A DNA stretch of 64,000 nucleotides from an uncultured Eubacteriales bacterium (GCA_934447715.1 CAKSER010000006.1:15860-79859); one strand, 5' to 3'. Positions 48,792-57,779 are shown, counted from the stretch's first letter. Notes: generated from the sequence alone by a model not told the origin. Program-made: numbers and translations.

Positions 48792-48883
48792 GCTTTTGAG
48801 CCTCTTTTTAACTCTTTTTAATGATAGGATTTTTATTTTCTATAAAATAGTTTGTAAATAAGCCACTCTTTTTGGATTTTTGT

Positions 48884-48912
48884 TTTACAAATCGGAATTT
48901 ATACTGTATAAT
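48884..48912 (+). promoter_or_regulatory. Sigma-A promoter of the tandem-HTH gene
   Basis: TTTACA (48884-48889), 17-bp spacer, TATAAT (48907-48912), 61 bp before the start codon. Confidence 0.8.
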
Positions 48913-48929
48913 TAGATTGAATTACAGCC

Positions 48930-48953
48930 TAGGCTGAGGATATCCTCAGCCTA
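48930..48953. repeat. 24-bp perfect palindrome made of the tips of the 21-kb inverted-repeat element
   Basis: TAGGCTGAGGAT (48930-48941) is followed directly by its exact reverse complement (48942-48953). The left end of the element at 20996 contains the same first 16 bases (TAGGCTGAGGATATCC). It falls about 18-41 bp downstream of the -10 and 21 bp before the start codon of the tandem-HTH gene, so in RNA it is a 12-bp leader hairpin and in DNA a possible operator. Confidence 0.75.
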
Positions 48954-48973
48954 AATAAAAACGGAGAACAAAC

Positions 48974-50719
48974 ATGAATTTCAGTGATAAATTGAACAGC
49001 TATCTTGAAATGCTGTCCTGCTCGGCAAAGGAGCTCGGCGCTTTATCCGGCATCTCCGCCGCAACACTGAGCCGGTACAGAAACGGCGAGCGCGTGCCGG
49101 AGCTCGGCACAAAGCCGTTTGACGAGCTGTGCAGGGCTATTGCAAAAATCGCCGCAGAAAGGAATATAACCTACATTACACCGGATTCCGTAAAGGAAGA
49201 TTTTATTGGCTGCAGGGACTTTGTTGCAGCCGACAGGGAGACTCTGCGTCAGAATTTCAATATGCTTATTTCGGCGCTCAATATCAATATATCAAGGCTG
49301 TGCCAGTACACAAACTACGACCCCTCCGCAATATTCCGAATCCGGAACGGAACAAGAAGACCGGGCGATTCCGAGCAGTTTGCATCTGCCGTTGCATCGT
49401 TTGTATCAAGGGAAATGTGCACGCAAAAGGAAATATCCGCGCTTGCAGGGCTTCTTTGCTGCGACCCGGACAAGCTCTTAGATCTCTCGGTGCGGTATAC
49501 TATGCTTAAGGGCTGGCTTCTTGAGCAGTCGGGTGCAGGCAAATCCGGAAACGACAGCGTTTCGGAGTTTTTAAGCAAGCTTGACGAGTTTGATCTTAAC
49601 GAATATATCAAGGTCATCCGATTTGACGAGCTCAAGGTCCCGACAATTCCGTTTCAGCTCCCGTCCTCGAAATCATATTTCGGGCTTAAGGAAATGATGG
49701 AAAGCGAGCTGGACTTTTTAAAGGCGACCGTACTTTCAAAATCGAACGCTCCTGTCACAATGTACAGCGACATGCCGATGAAGGAAATGGCAAAGGATCC
49801 CGAATTCCCGAAGAAGTGGATATTCGGCATGGCCATGATGCTGAAAAAGGGGCTGCACCTCAATCAGATCCACAATCTTGACCGCTCGTTTGACGAAATG
49901 ATGCTCGGGCTTGAAAGCTGGATCCCGATGTATATGACCGGGCAGATTTCTCCGTACTACTTTAAAAGCACGCAAAGCAGTTGCTTTTTGCATCTTCTAA
50001 AGGTCTCCGGAGCCGCCGCGCTTTCGGGCGAAGCAATCGCCGGATATCATTCGGGCGGCAGATATTATCTTACAAAATCAAAGCGTGAGGTTGAATATTA
50101 CCGGATGCAGGCTGAAAGGATGCTTGAAAACGCATATCCGCTGATGGAGATATACCGCAGCGAGAGAGAAAACGAGCTTAACACCTTCCTGCTTTCGGAT
50201 GCATCAAAGCCCGGGAGCCATCGAAGCATTCTTTCGACGCTGCCGCTGTATACAATGAGCAATGGGCTGCTCGAAAAGATTCTGGAGCAAAACGGCATCG
50301 GCGTCGGGCAAAGAACGGAAATCAAAAAATATGCCGCAGCGCAAAAGCGCCGCACCCTTTTGATTCTCGAATCCGAAACAATAGAGGACGAGGTTCCGAC
50401 GTTTACTGCCAAGGAATTCGAAAACAGACCTCCGGTCCTTGAGCTCTCCGGCGCGTTCCTTGAAAAGGATATTTTCTATAGCAATGAAACCTACAAGGAG
50501 CATTTAAAGGAGATAGAAGCATTTGAAAAGGAGCATCCGAATTACACGCTGAAGCAGGGCTCGTCCCACGCATTTTGCAATCTGCAGATTCTGATTCACA
50601 GCGGACAGTGGGTCATGGTATCAAAGGGCAAGGCTCCGGCGATCCATTTTGTAATCCGCCACCCGAAGCTGCGCAGTGCAATCGAGAGCTTTATTCCGCC
50701 GATTGTGGAGAATGAATAA
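48974..50719 (+). CDS. Large tandem-HTH (XRE-like) protein, unknown function
   Basis: 581 residues. Two Cro/XRE-type helix-turn-helix units at about 4-45 ('YLEMLSCSAKELGALSGISAATLSRYRNGERVPE') and 92-135 ('LISALNINISRLCQYTNYDPSAIFRIRNGTRRPG'). The second unit's recognition helix is shifted to 'DPSAIFRIRNGTRRPG'. The remaining ~430 residues are helical then mixed, with 'FGLKEMMESELDFLKATVLSKSNAPVTMYSDMPMKEMAKDPEFPKKWIFGMAMMLKKGLHLNQIHNLDRSFDEMMLGLESWIPMYMTGQISPYYF', a segment I recall from Clostridial XRE proteins that lack a named domain. No membrane segment. Its own promoter and terminator make it a single-gene unit. Confidence 0.7.
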   Translation: MNFSDKLNSYLEMLSCSAKELGALSGISAATLSRYRNGERVPELGTKPFDELCRAIAKIAAERNITYITPDSVKEDFIGCRDFVAADRETLRQNFNMLISALNINISRLCQYTNYDPSAIFRIRNGTRRPGDSEQFASAVASFVSREMCTQKEISALAGLLCCDPDKLLDLSVRYTMLKGWLLEQSGAGKSGNDSVSEFLSKLDEFDLNEYIKVIRFDELKVPTIPFQLPSSKSYFGLKEMMESELDFLKATVLSKSNAPVTMYSDMPMKEMAKDPEFPKKWIFGMAMMLKKGLHLNQIHNLDRSFDEMMLGLESWIPMYMTGQISPYYFKSTQSSCFLHLLKVSGAAALSGEAIAGYHSGGRYYLTKSKREVEYYRMQAERMLENAYPLMEIYRSERENELNTFLLSDASKPGSHRSILSTLPLYTMSNGLLEKILEQNGIGVGQRTEIKKYAAAQKRRTLLILESETIEDEVPTFTAKEFENRPPVLELSGAFLEKDIFYSNETYKEHLKEIEAFEKEHPNYTLKQGSSHAFCNLQILIHSGQWVMVSKGKAPAIHFVIRHPKLRSAIESFIPPIVENE

Positions 50720-50730
50720 ACAAATAAATC

Positions 50731-50773
50731 AAAAAAGCCTCTTGAAAAAGGATTTTTTCCTCTTTCAAGGGGC
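50731..50773. terminator. Bidirectional terminator between converging genes
   Basis: GCCTCTTGAAA (50737-50747) and TTTCAAGGGGC (50763-50773) form an 11-bp stem with a G-T pair; ATTTTG follows on the plus strand and TTTTTTG on the minus strand. Confidence 0.85.
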
Positions 50774-50811
50774 ATTTTGCTGCTCGCAAGCTGTTTTCAG
50801 CTAATCTTTAG

Positions 50812-51336
50812 CTATCTCTTTTTATATGTGAGCACAAGTCCTGTTAAAGAACCTATAAAAATGAACGGGGCAAGCCTTACAAAGACAAATTCAAAGCCGT
50901 GCAGCAGAGTGCCTGCAGCCGCAAGCTCCGGATTGTTATAATCCCAGCTCAGATACTCGCCGTTTATTGCCGTAAGGGCAATGAACAGCAGAAAAACAAT
51001 TACGCAGATCGAAGCAAGAAGAATTCTGATTATGCGGACTTTTGCCCTGCTTCTCTTTGCAAGCTGAAGATTAATATCCTCCAGCCTTTCCGAAATTTCT
51101 TTCAGTTTCATTTCGCCCTGTTCATCCGGATCGCTTTCCCGTACAGTCTCTCCGAGCAGAACGCAAACAGAGGTATCAAGCTCCTCTGCAAGCGATATGA
51201 GCATATCCGAATCCGGAACCGACAGTCCTTTTTCCCATTTGGATACCGTTTGCCTCACGACATGCAGCCTGAGTGCCAGCTGCTCCTGCGAAAGGCCTTT
51301 TGCCTTTCTGAGATTTTTGATATTTTCGTTCAGCAT
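50812..51336 (-). CDS. XRE-family regulator with membrane helices
   Basis: About 174 residues from ATG 51336 (AGAAAGG 8 bases upstream). N-terminal Cro/C1 HTH ('NIKNLRKAKGLSQEQLALRLHVVRQTVSKWEKGLSVPDSDMLISLAEELDTSVCVLLGE', 1-65). A linker with a coiled-coil-like stretch (EMKLKEISERLEDINLQLAKR) follows, then two membrane helices ('IIRILLASICVIVFLLFIALTAI' and 'FVFVRLAPFIFIGSLTGLVLTY'). Membrane-bound HTH regulators of this form are frequent in Clostridia. Target unknown; it stands alone. Confidence 0.85.
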   Translation of the reverse strand: MLNENIKNLRKAKGLSQEQLALRLHVVRQTVSKWEKGLSVPDSDMLISLAEELDTSVCVLLGETVRESDPDEQGEMKLKEISERLEDINLQLAKRSRAKVRIIRILLASICVIVFLLFIALTAINGEYLSWDYNNPELAAAGTLLHGFEFVFVRLAPFIFIGSLTGLVLTYKKR

Positions 51337-51477
51337 ATTTTGCACCTTTCTTGTTTTGATATTTTGATATAACCATTAAACACCAAAACAGCCGTTGCTG
51401 CAAGCAATGCGTTTTAACACATGCTTCAAACATACAAAATCCGGATTTTTATAGCCATGTATGCTTCAGACAGCCCG

Positions 51478-52017
51478 TCATATCAGCACGTCCGGAAACT
51501 CCTCAAAGGAGGCGTGCAGGATGTGAATAAGCTCCTTAAATACCGGTCTGTTAAGCTCACCACCGGTACAAACCACCTCGAATTTATCGCCGCGGAGTAT
51601 TGTATAATTCCCGGTTTCGTGAAATCCGTTTCTTAGATAAAATCCCTTTCTGCGAGCCCTCTGCGCAAAATTTTCCGCGTTTTCATCAAGGATTTCAAAA
51701 TCCAGAATGATCTGCTGTTCGGAATATGTATCGACCAATTTCTTAATTGCAGCGCTTCCGTATCCGCTCGAGCGTCTGCTTTTATCTATTGCAAAGAAGA
51801 AAACATATCCGCATTCTGCGTTCTTTAAAAGGACAAAAAAGCCGACAGGAGCCATACCGTCATATATTCCGAGTATATCTGCATCTGTCTTTGCGGAAAA
51901 TTCAAAAAACTCATCAAAGCTTATTCGTTCGGAAGGCGGAAACGCCTCCTCGTTTATCTTTTCAAAGAATTCTCTGTCCTTGCTGTCCGGACTTAATTTT
52001 ATCAGCTGTAGATTCAC
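51478..52017 (-). CDS. GNAT-family acetyltransferase
   Basis: 179 residues from GTG 52017, preceded by GGAAGGG; the longer frame to 52104 enters the lysS terminator. GNAT features: 'REFFEKINEEAFPPSERISFDEFFEFSAKTDADILGIYDGMAPVGFFVLLKN', the motif A strand 'YVFFFAIDKSRRSSGYGSAAIKKLVDTY' with R-x-x-G-x-G/S for acetyl-CoA, and 'RRKGFYLRNGFHETG'. The substrate is not predictable from sequence. Confidence 0.85.
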   Translation of the reverse strand: MNLQLIKLSPDSKDREFFEKINEEAFPPSERISFDEFFEFSAKTDADILGIYDGMAPVGFFVLLKNAECGYVFFFAIDKSRRSSGYGSAAIKKLVDTYSEQQIILDFEILDENAENFAQRARRKGFYLRNGFHETGNYTILRGDKFEVVCTGGELNRPVFKELIHILHASFEEFPDVLI

Positions 52018-52078
52018 TTTCTTTCCCTTCCGATTTTTTACAATCTGTTTTATCACAAAAAATCCGTTCTTATAAAAT

Positions 52079-52102
52079 GGGCAATCCCTGTCGGGACTGC
52101 CC
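52079..52102 (-). terminator. Terminator of greA-lysS
   Basis: GGGCAATCCC (52079-52088), loop TGTC, GGGACTGCCC (52093-52102): 10-bp stem with a G-T pair. On the minus strand ATTTTATAAG follows; the plus strand reads ACTTTTTTATTT, so it can act both ways. Confidence 0.8.
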
Positions 52103-52181
52103 ACTTTTTTATTTAACAGTTGATTTCTCCTGCTTTGTCTGCTTTTTAATAAGCCCAGCAGATCACACAGGAGCTTTTGCC

Positions 52182-54191
52182 TTAATACAGCTTTGCGCCG
52201 GCAGGGATATGATTATCGACCATAAGAAGATGGAGCTTTTCCTCGCCCTCTTCCTCGTGAATTGCAGAAAGGAGCATACCGCAGGAATCAATGCCCATCA
52301 TTGCTCTCGGAGGAAGGTTTGTTATAGCTATAAGCGTCTTTCCGACAAGCTTCTCCGGCTCGTAGAATGCATGAATGCCGCTTAAAATAACGCGGTCTGT
52401 GCCTGTTCCGTCGTCAAGGGTGAATTTTAACAGCTTCTTTGACTTCGGCACGGCAGAGCACTCCTTGACCTTTACTGCGCGGAAATCAGATTTTGAGAAT
52501 GTATCAAAATCAACCGTTTCCTCAAACAGAGGCTCGATCTTCACCTTCGAAAAGTCAATCTTCTCCTCAGGGGCAGCTGCTATCGATGCAGCTTCGGTCG
52601 TACCGGAATCAACGGAAGCAGCTGTAGTGTCAGCAGCACCGCTTGCGGCCGCATTGGATGCACTCTGTGCTGCGTTATTTGCCTCGTTCTTTGCTGCTCC
52701 CTGGGTTTTAAGCGTCGGGAAGAGCAGAACATCCCTGATTGCTGCGGCATCGGTAAACAGCATGCACATTCTGTCAATACCGTAGCCGATTCCGCCTGTC
52801 GGAGGCATTCCGATCTCAAGCGCGTTAAGGAAGTCCTCGTCTGTGTGATTTGCCTCCTCGTCGCCTGCTGCGGCAAGTGCGTCCTGAGCCTTGAATCTTT
52901 CTCTCTGATCGATCGGGTCATTCAGCTCGGAATATGCATTGCACATTTCCCAGCCGTTCATGTAGAACTCAAAGCGCTCAACATAGTCCGGATCGTCCGG
53001 CTTTCTCTTTGTGAGCGGAGAGATCTCTACCGGGTGATCGGTAACGAAGGTCGGCTGAATCAGGTGCTCCTCTACGAACTGCTCAAAGAACAGGTTGAGG
53101 ATATCTCCCTTTTTATGTCTTTCCTCATACTCAACGTGATGAGCCTTTGCTGCTTCTCTTGCCTGCTCAAGCGTTTTGATTTCTCTGAAATCAACTCCGG
53201 AGTACTGCTTTACCGCATCGAGCATTGTTATTCTTGCAAACGGCTTGCCGAGATCCATCTCGACCCCGTTATATGAGATCTTAGTCGATCCGAGAACCTC
53301 GCTTGCGACATATCTGAACATGTTCTCGGTAAGATCCATCATTCCGTGATAATCTGTATATGCCTGATACAGCTCCATCAGGGTAAATTCCGGATTGTGT
53401 CTTGTATCAAGACCCTCGTTTCTGAAAACGCGCCCGATTTCATATACCCTTTCAAGTCCGCCGACGATAAGTCTCTTAAGATAGAGCTCAAGAGAAATGC
53501 GGAGCTTCAGATCCTCGTCAAGGGCATTGAAGTGTGTTTCAAACGGTCTTGCGGAGGCTCCTCCGGCGTTCGAAACAAGCATCGGAGTTTCTACCTCCAT
53601 AAAGCCCTGTCCGTCAAGGAAGCGGCGGATTGTGCTGATGATCTTCGATCTCTTGATAAAGGTATCTCTTACCTCGGGATTAACTATCAGGTCGACATAT
53701 CTCTGTCTGTATCTGATATCCGTATTTGTAAGTCCGTGGAACTTTTCCGGGAGCGGCTGCAGGCTCTTTGTAAGAAGCGTCAGTCTGCTTGCGTGAATCG
53801 ATGTTTCGCCGGTCTTTGTCTTAAAGACTGTTCCGGTAACTCCGATGATATCTCCGACATCATACTTCTTAAAGGCAGCATACGGCTCTTCTCCTACCGC
53901 GTCTCTTGCGACATAGACCTGGATTGTGCCCTTCAGATCCTGAACATGGCAAAATGATGCCTTTCCCATGATGCGCTTTGACATCATTCTTCCGGCAACC
54001 GTGACCTCTGCTCCCTCGAGCTTGTCAAAATTATCCTTTACCTCGTCGCTGTGATGAGTAACGTCGAATTTTGTTATCTGAAATGGGTCGTTTCCGGAGC
54101 TTTGAAGCGCAGAGAGCTTTTCGCGTCTTACTCTTAAAATATCATTAAGCTGCTCATCTGTAAAGGATGCTGCGTTGTTTGTTTCTTCCAT
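52182..54191 (-). CDS. lysS: Lysyl-tRNA synthetase fused to a C-terminal tRNA-binding domain
   Basis: 669 residues. Residues ~1-503 are a normal class II LysRS: the anticodon-binding OB fold ('VTVAGRMMSKRIMGKASFCHVQDLKGTIQVYV'), motif 2 ('GRVFRNEGLDTRHNPEFTLMELYQAYTDY'), motif 3 ('PPTGGIGYGIDRMCMLFTDAAAIRDVLLFP'). An Ala/Ser/Asn-rich linker (about 504-552) leads to a complete Trbp111/EMAP-II-like domain of ~115 residues ('FSKSDFRAVKVKECSAVPKSKKLLKFTLDDGTGTDRVILSGIHAFYEPEKLVGKTLIAITNLPPRAMMGIDSCGMLLSA'). That domain is normally the C-terminal domain of MetRS or a free protein, and would raise tRNA affinity. greA lies 38 bp upstream. Confidence 0.93.
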   Translation of the reverse strand: MEETNNAASFTDEQLNDILRVRREKLSALQSSGNDPFQITKFDVTHHSDEVKDNFDKLEGAEVTVAGRMMSKRIMGKASFCHVQDLKGTIQVYVARDAVGEEPYAAFKKYDVGDIIGVTGTVFKTKTGETSIHASRLTLLTKSLQPLPEKFHGLTNTDIRYRQRYVDLIVNPEVRDTFIKRSKIISTIRRFLDGQGFMEVETPMLVSNAGGASARPFETHFNALDEDLKLRISLELYLKRLIVGGLERVYEIGRVFRNEGLDTRHNPEFTLMELYQAYTDYHGMMDLTENMFRYVASEVLGSTKISYNGVEMDLGKPFARITMLDAVKQYSGVDFREIKTLEQAREAAKAHHVEYEERHKKGDILNLFFEQFVEEHLIQPTFVTDHPVEISPLTKRKPDDPDYVERFEFYMNGWEMCNAYSELNDPIDQRERFKAQDALAAAGDEEANHTDEDFLNALEIGMPPTGGIGYGIDRMCMLFTDAAAIRDVLLFPTLKTQGAAKNEANNAAQSASNAAASGAADTTAASVDSGTTEAASIAAAPEEKIDFSKVKIEPLFEETVDFDTFSKSDFRAVKVKECSAVPKSKKLLKFTLDDGTGTDRVILSGIHAFYEPEKLVGKTLIAITNLPPRAMMGIDSCGMLLSAIHEEEGEEKLHLLMVDNHIPAGAKLY

Positions 54192-54229
54192 TTAAATTTC
54201 CTTTTTTCCTTTCCTTGTGTCGGGTACTC

Positions 54230-54709
54230 TTACTGCTTTGAGATTTCGAGAACCTTAATCTCAACCACTCCGTTCGGTGTTTCTACGCTGACCTCGTCTC
54301 CGACCTTCGCTCCGAGAAGCGCGTTTCCGATCGGCGACTGATCCGAGATCATGTTCTTTAACGGATTTGCCTCTGTCGAGCCGACTATTGTATACTCGAC
54401 CTCCTCGTCAAAATCCTTATCGTAAATCTTTACCTTGGAGCCGACATTTACCTCGTCGGTGGTAATTTCGTCATTGCTGATGACCTTTACATTCGAGAGG
54501 GTCTCCTCAAGCTCGCTGATTCTTGCCTCGGTCTTTGCCTGCTCGTTTTTTGCCTCATCATACTCGCTGTTTTCCGAAAGGTCTCCGAACGAGAGCGCAA
54601 CCTTGATTGCCTCTACTACTTCCTTCCTCTTTGTCGTCTTAAGGTACTCCAGCTCGTCGACAAGCTTCTTATATCCTTCATCGGTTACAACCATCTGTTT
54701 TGCTGACAT
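54230..54709 (-). CDS. greA: Transcription elongation factor GreA
   Basis: 159 residues from ATG 54709 (GGAG 8 bases upstream; the longer frame to 54790 is not supported). It rescues backtracked RNA polymerase by stimulating transcript cleavage. The coiled-coil domain ('VVTDEGYKKLVDELEYLKTTKRKEVVEAIKVALSFGDLSENSEYDEAKNEQAKTEARISELEETL') carries the acidic tip D-L-S-E-N. The C-terminal FKBP-like domain ends 'SPIGNALLGAKVGDEVSVETPNGVVEIKVLEI'. greA-lysS is a known Firmicutes gene pair. Confidence 0.97.
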   Translation of the reverse strand: MSAKQMVVTDEGYKKLVDELEYLKTTKRKEVVEAIKVALSFGDLSENSEYDEAKNEQAKTEARISELEETLSNVKVISNDEITTDEVNVGSKVKIYDKDFDEEVEYTIVGSTEANPLKNMISDQSPIGNALLGAKVGDEVSVETPNGVVEIKVLEISKQ

Positions 54710-54957
54710 ATCATTATCTCCGTTTCGATTATTATTTTTATCTGTTTTATTATTAACGTCCGATTCAGTATATTTTATATCTATTAGCAAAAAATTTCAA
54801 GAGCTTTATAGGGTATCCTGCTTATTTCTTTTGCTCCGAAGTCATTTTTTTTGCTTTTTTACTCTTTTCCGGTCATTTTTAAGCGCTTAAATCTTTTTAA
54901 ATGCATTTTAATCCGTCCCAAACCGCTCTGCTTCCGGCTCTTAAAGCCGTTTTCGGA

Positions 54958-56193
54958 TCATTTGCTTTTTCCGAGAAGCATTTTAAGAGCATACTGAAGC
55001 TGATTGTCCATATCCTCTGTCAGCTTATAGAAATTGACGCTCTTTGCCTCATCAGAAAGCTCAAGCTCGACGTCGGGGACAACTCCCTTTCCGTGATAGC
55101 TTTCGGAATACGGAGGAGAAAACTCCTTATAGGTAAGCGACATTCCGGAGCCGTCCTCGAAGCGCTGGATTACCTGCATTATTCCCTTTCCGTATGTCAG
55201 AGTCCCGATTACGGTTGCCTTGATCTGACCCTTATGTGCATAATCCTTGACCGCGGAGGTGAAAAGCTCTGCCGCGCTTGCAGAATTCTCGTTTACAAGG
55301 ATTGCAAGCTCCATATCAAGATAAGCAGCGTCGGAATATTCGGTTTCCTTGTTTCCCTTCGAGTCGGTCGTATTGATGATCGGTCCCTCCGGAAGAACAA
55401 AGTCAAGGGCTGTGAGAACGCTGTTCAGCTCTCCGCCCGGATTGTTTCTCAGATCAATAACAAGGCTTTTCGCACCGAGCTTTTTAAGCTCGTTTACCGC
55501 CGAAACAAAATGATCTCCGGTATTGTTGTCAAACTCGGATATTCTTACAAATCCGACATTGCTTTCCTTTTTCGTGTCCGGATCGGTAAGCAGTCTGTAT
55601 TCTACAGTCTCCTCTTCGATTGCGGCTCTGGTAAGGGTAAAGTCAATCTCCTTATTGTCCCTGATGACCGTAACCTTTACCTTGCTTCCCTCATCGCCCT
55701 TTATTTCCGCAAGTGCGCCGTAATATCCTAGCTCCTCGACTGTCTGACCCTCGATCTTATAGATCTTATCGCCGGGTTCAATGTCGGCCTCCATTGACGG
55801 CGAGCCGTTTATTACCGAAATTACCTCCATAAGGTAGTTTTCCGAATCGTATATCACATGAACGCCGATTCCGACAAACTTGGAATCCATGCCGTTCATC
55901 ATCTCGTCCATATCCTCGCTTGAAAGATAGTAGGAATACTTATCTCCGAGCGCGCCGAAATATCCGTTGATCGCTCCCTCAAGAAGCGTTTTTTCATCCA
56001 TCTCTCCGATATATTCGTCGCTTACAACCTTATCGATTTCAATCAGCTTTGAAAATTTGGAATACTGCGATACCTCCTCCGAAAGGCGGCTTGAAAAATT
56101 CTGTCCTATAAGCACAAGAGTAATTTCAAATGTTGCTACAATCGATGCCAGAGCAATGAGCACAACAGCATATACGGGCACTTTCTTTTGCAT
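54958..56193 (-). CDS. S41 carboxyl-terminal processing peptidase (CtpA/CtpB type)
   Basis: 411 residues. N-terminal signal-anchor helix ('VYAVVLIALASIVATFEITLVLI'), helical segment, PDZ domain (about 95-180, 'FVGIGVHVIYDSENYLMEVISVINGSPSMEADIEPGDKIYKIEGQTV'), then the protease with 'SLVIDLRNNPGGELNSVLTALDFVLPEG', nucleophile Ser in 'LVNENSASAAELF' and Lys in 'GTLTYGKGIMQ'. Secreted Ser-Lys protease that trims envelope proteins; in several bacteria Ctp enzymes degrade murein hydrolases. It follows the M23 hydrolase gene of the ftsEX unit, and that pairing supports such a role here. Confidence 0.93.
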   Translation of the reverse strand: MQKKVPVYAVVLIALASIVATFEITLVLIGQNFSSRLSEEVSQYSKFSKLIEIDKVVSDEYIGEMDEKTLLEGAINGYFGALGDKYSYYLSSEDMDEMMNGMDSKFVGIGVHVIYDSENYLMEVISVINGSPSMEADIEPGDKIYKIEGQTVEELGYYGALAEIKGDEGSKVKVTVIRDNKEIDFTLTRAAIEEETVEYRLLTDPDTKKESNVGFVRISEFDNNTGDHFVSAVNELKKLGAKSLVIDLRNNPGGELNSVLTALDFVLPEGPIINTTDSKGNKETEYSDAAYLDMELAILVNENSASAAELFTSAVKDYAHKGQIKATVIGTLTYGKGIMQVIQRFEDGSGMSLTYKEFSPPYSESYHGKGVVPDVELELSDEAKSVNFYKLTEDMDNQLQYALKMLLGKSK

Positions 56194-56259
56194 TTACAAT
56201 ACCTCTGATAAAATATTAATCCGGCCGGACCTCGCCTGCCGAATCCGTTTATAACACTT

Positions 56260-56305
56260 GTAGAGATAAGGCAAGCCTTTTTAAAAAGCAAAGCCCTATC
56301 TCTAC
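56260..56305. repeat. Inverted repeat upstream of ctpA
   Basis: Two adjacent 23-bp arms (56260-56282 and 56283-56305) match in 18 positions; the outer GTAGAGATA/TATCTCTAC part is perfect. On the minus strand it precedes ctpA by ~65 bp and has no T tract. Further up, GTTAC and GTAAC flank a TATAAT (about 56345-56370). Confidence 0.55.
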
Positions 56306-56406
56306 TGGGACCGAAGCCGTTTTAAAGCCCCGGTAAAATTATTTGACTGTTACTATTATATAAATGTAACCGTGAATTTTATATCAGTATTTTAAAAACC
56401 GACAAA

Positions 56407-57699
56407 TCAATACAAAGATACATACTTATATTTTCCGTTTGCGTCCTTTTCGGTGGGATCTACCCATTCGCCGTTATAGTTAAATTTGAGCACTCCCGGT
56501 GTAAACGGCTCGGTAAACTTACCGTTGTTTCTGATCTCAAAGTGCAGATGCGCTCCGGTAACACGTCCGGTCGCTCCGACAAGTCCGATAACATCTCCGC
56601 GCTTTACGGTCTGTCCTGCCTTTACATACAGCTTGGAGCAGTGTGCATAAAGGGTTGCCTGTCCGCCTCCGTGGTCGATCAGTATGTAGTTTCCGTAGCT
56701 CGAATAGTTAACCGTCCAGTCGTTTGCGGTTACAACGGTTCCGTCGTTTGCCGCGTAGATTTTTGCTCCGACCGGTGCCGGGATATCGTCTCCGCGGTGA
56801 ACCTCATAGACTCCGAGCAAGGTTCTTCCGGCAGCAAGCGAGCTTATCCTATTATAGGTTGAATCGAGCGGCCATATGTAATCTCCTCCGACATACGGCT
56901 GAGTTTTCTGCGCAGCTATTTCCTTTAAAAGTTCCTCGATCTTGGCGTTTGCTTCCTCGTTTTCCTTTGCCGCAAGCCGTCTCTGCGTCTCTGCATCCTT
57001 TTCGTCCTTATTGATCTGGCTTAAAAGCGTGTTGAGCTCGGCGACCTTATTATTAAGATCTCTTTTATTTTCCTTCTGGGATGTTCTTATCTCCTCGGCG
57101 GCTGTTTTTTCGGTTGTAAGAGAATCTTTTACATTATTGAGGTACTCTGCCTCGGTATCTATACTGTCGATAAGATCTCTTTCATATGTCAGAAGCGATC
57201 CGATCTTCTCGATTCTCATGAGGAAATCGATAAGGCTGTCCGCCTCGAGCAGCATTTCAAGATATCCGTGCTGTCCGTTTTCGTACGAATTCTTCATTTT
57301 ATCAAGGAAGACTCCGTATCTTTCATTAAGGCTTGTATTCAGGACCGCAACATCGTTTTCCTTTGCCTTGATCATCTGTTCATACGATTTTATCAGCTCA
57401 TCCTGCTCATCGATATTCTGCTCGATGATCTGAATCTGCTTCTGAAGCTGATCCTTAAGTTCAAGCGTCGAATCTTCTTTTGCCTTGAGCTCCTTGATCT
57501 TGTTTTCGTATTCCTTGATCTTCCTGTCGTTTTCCTTGACCTTTTCGGCAAGAGCCTTTGCTGCTGCTTCGAGGTCTCCGACAGTATCGGCACTCGACTC
57601 CATCTTAAAAACAGCGGCAAAGATAAGGATAAGCGATATTACCGCCGTTATAACGGCAAGAAGCCGAAACGATCTGCTTTTATAAATGCTGGTATTCAA
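56407..57699 (-). CDS. Coiled-coil M23 peptidase (EnvC/PcsB-like murein hydrolase or activator)
   Basis: 430 residues. Signal-anchor helix (about 12-32), then ~230 residues of heptad repeats ('DLEAAAKALAEKVKENDRKIKEYENKIKELKAKEDSTLELKDQLQKQIQIIEQNIDEQDELIKSYEQMI'), then the LytM domain (about 295-415) with 'HRGDDIPAPVGAKIYAANDGTVVTAN', 'GNYILIDHGGGQATLYAHCSKLYVKAGQTVKRGDVIGLVGATGRVTGAHLHFEI'. The Zn ligands of an active M23 enzyme are present (H-x(3)-D and H-L-H), so it should itself cleave murein. Just downstream of ftsEX, the position of the coiled-coil partner that FtsX activates. Confidence 0.92.
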   Translation of the reverse strand: MNTSIYKSRSFRLLAVITAVISLILIFAAVFKMESSADTVGDLEAAAKALAEKVKENDRKIKEYENKIKELKAKEDSTLELKDQLQKQIQIIEQNIDEQDELIKSYEQMIKAKENDVAVLNTSLNERYGVFLDKMKNSYENGQHGYLEMLLEADSLIDFLMRIEKIGSLLTYERDLIDSIDTEAEYLNNVKDSLTTEKTAAEEIRTSQKENKRDLNNKVAELNTLLSQINKDEKDAETQRRLAAKENEEANAKIEELLKEIAAQKTQPYVGGDYIWPLDSTYNRISSLAAGRTLLGVYEVHRGDDIPAPVGAKIYAANDGTVVTANDWTVNYSSYGNYILIDHGGGQATLYAHCSKLYVKAGQTVKRGDVIGLVGATGRVTGAHLHFEIRNNGKFTEPFTPGVLKFNYNGEWVDPTEKDANGKYKYVSLY

Positions 57700-57779
57700 G
57701 CCATACTCCTTTCATTCATGCATTCGTTAATATAGGCAGATACACGCTTGTATATACACAAATACAGGTCTTACGGGTT

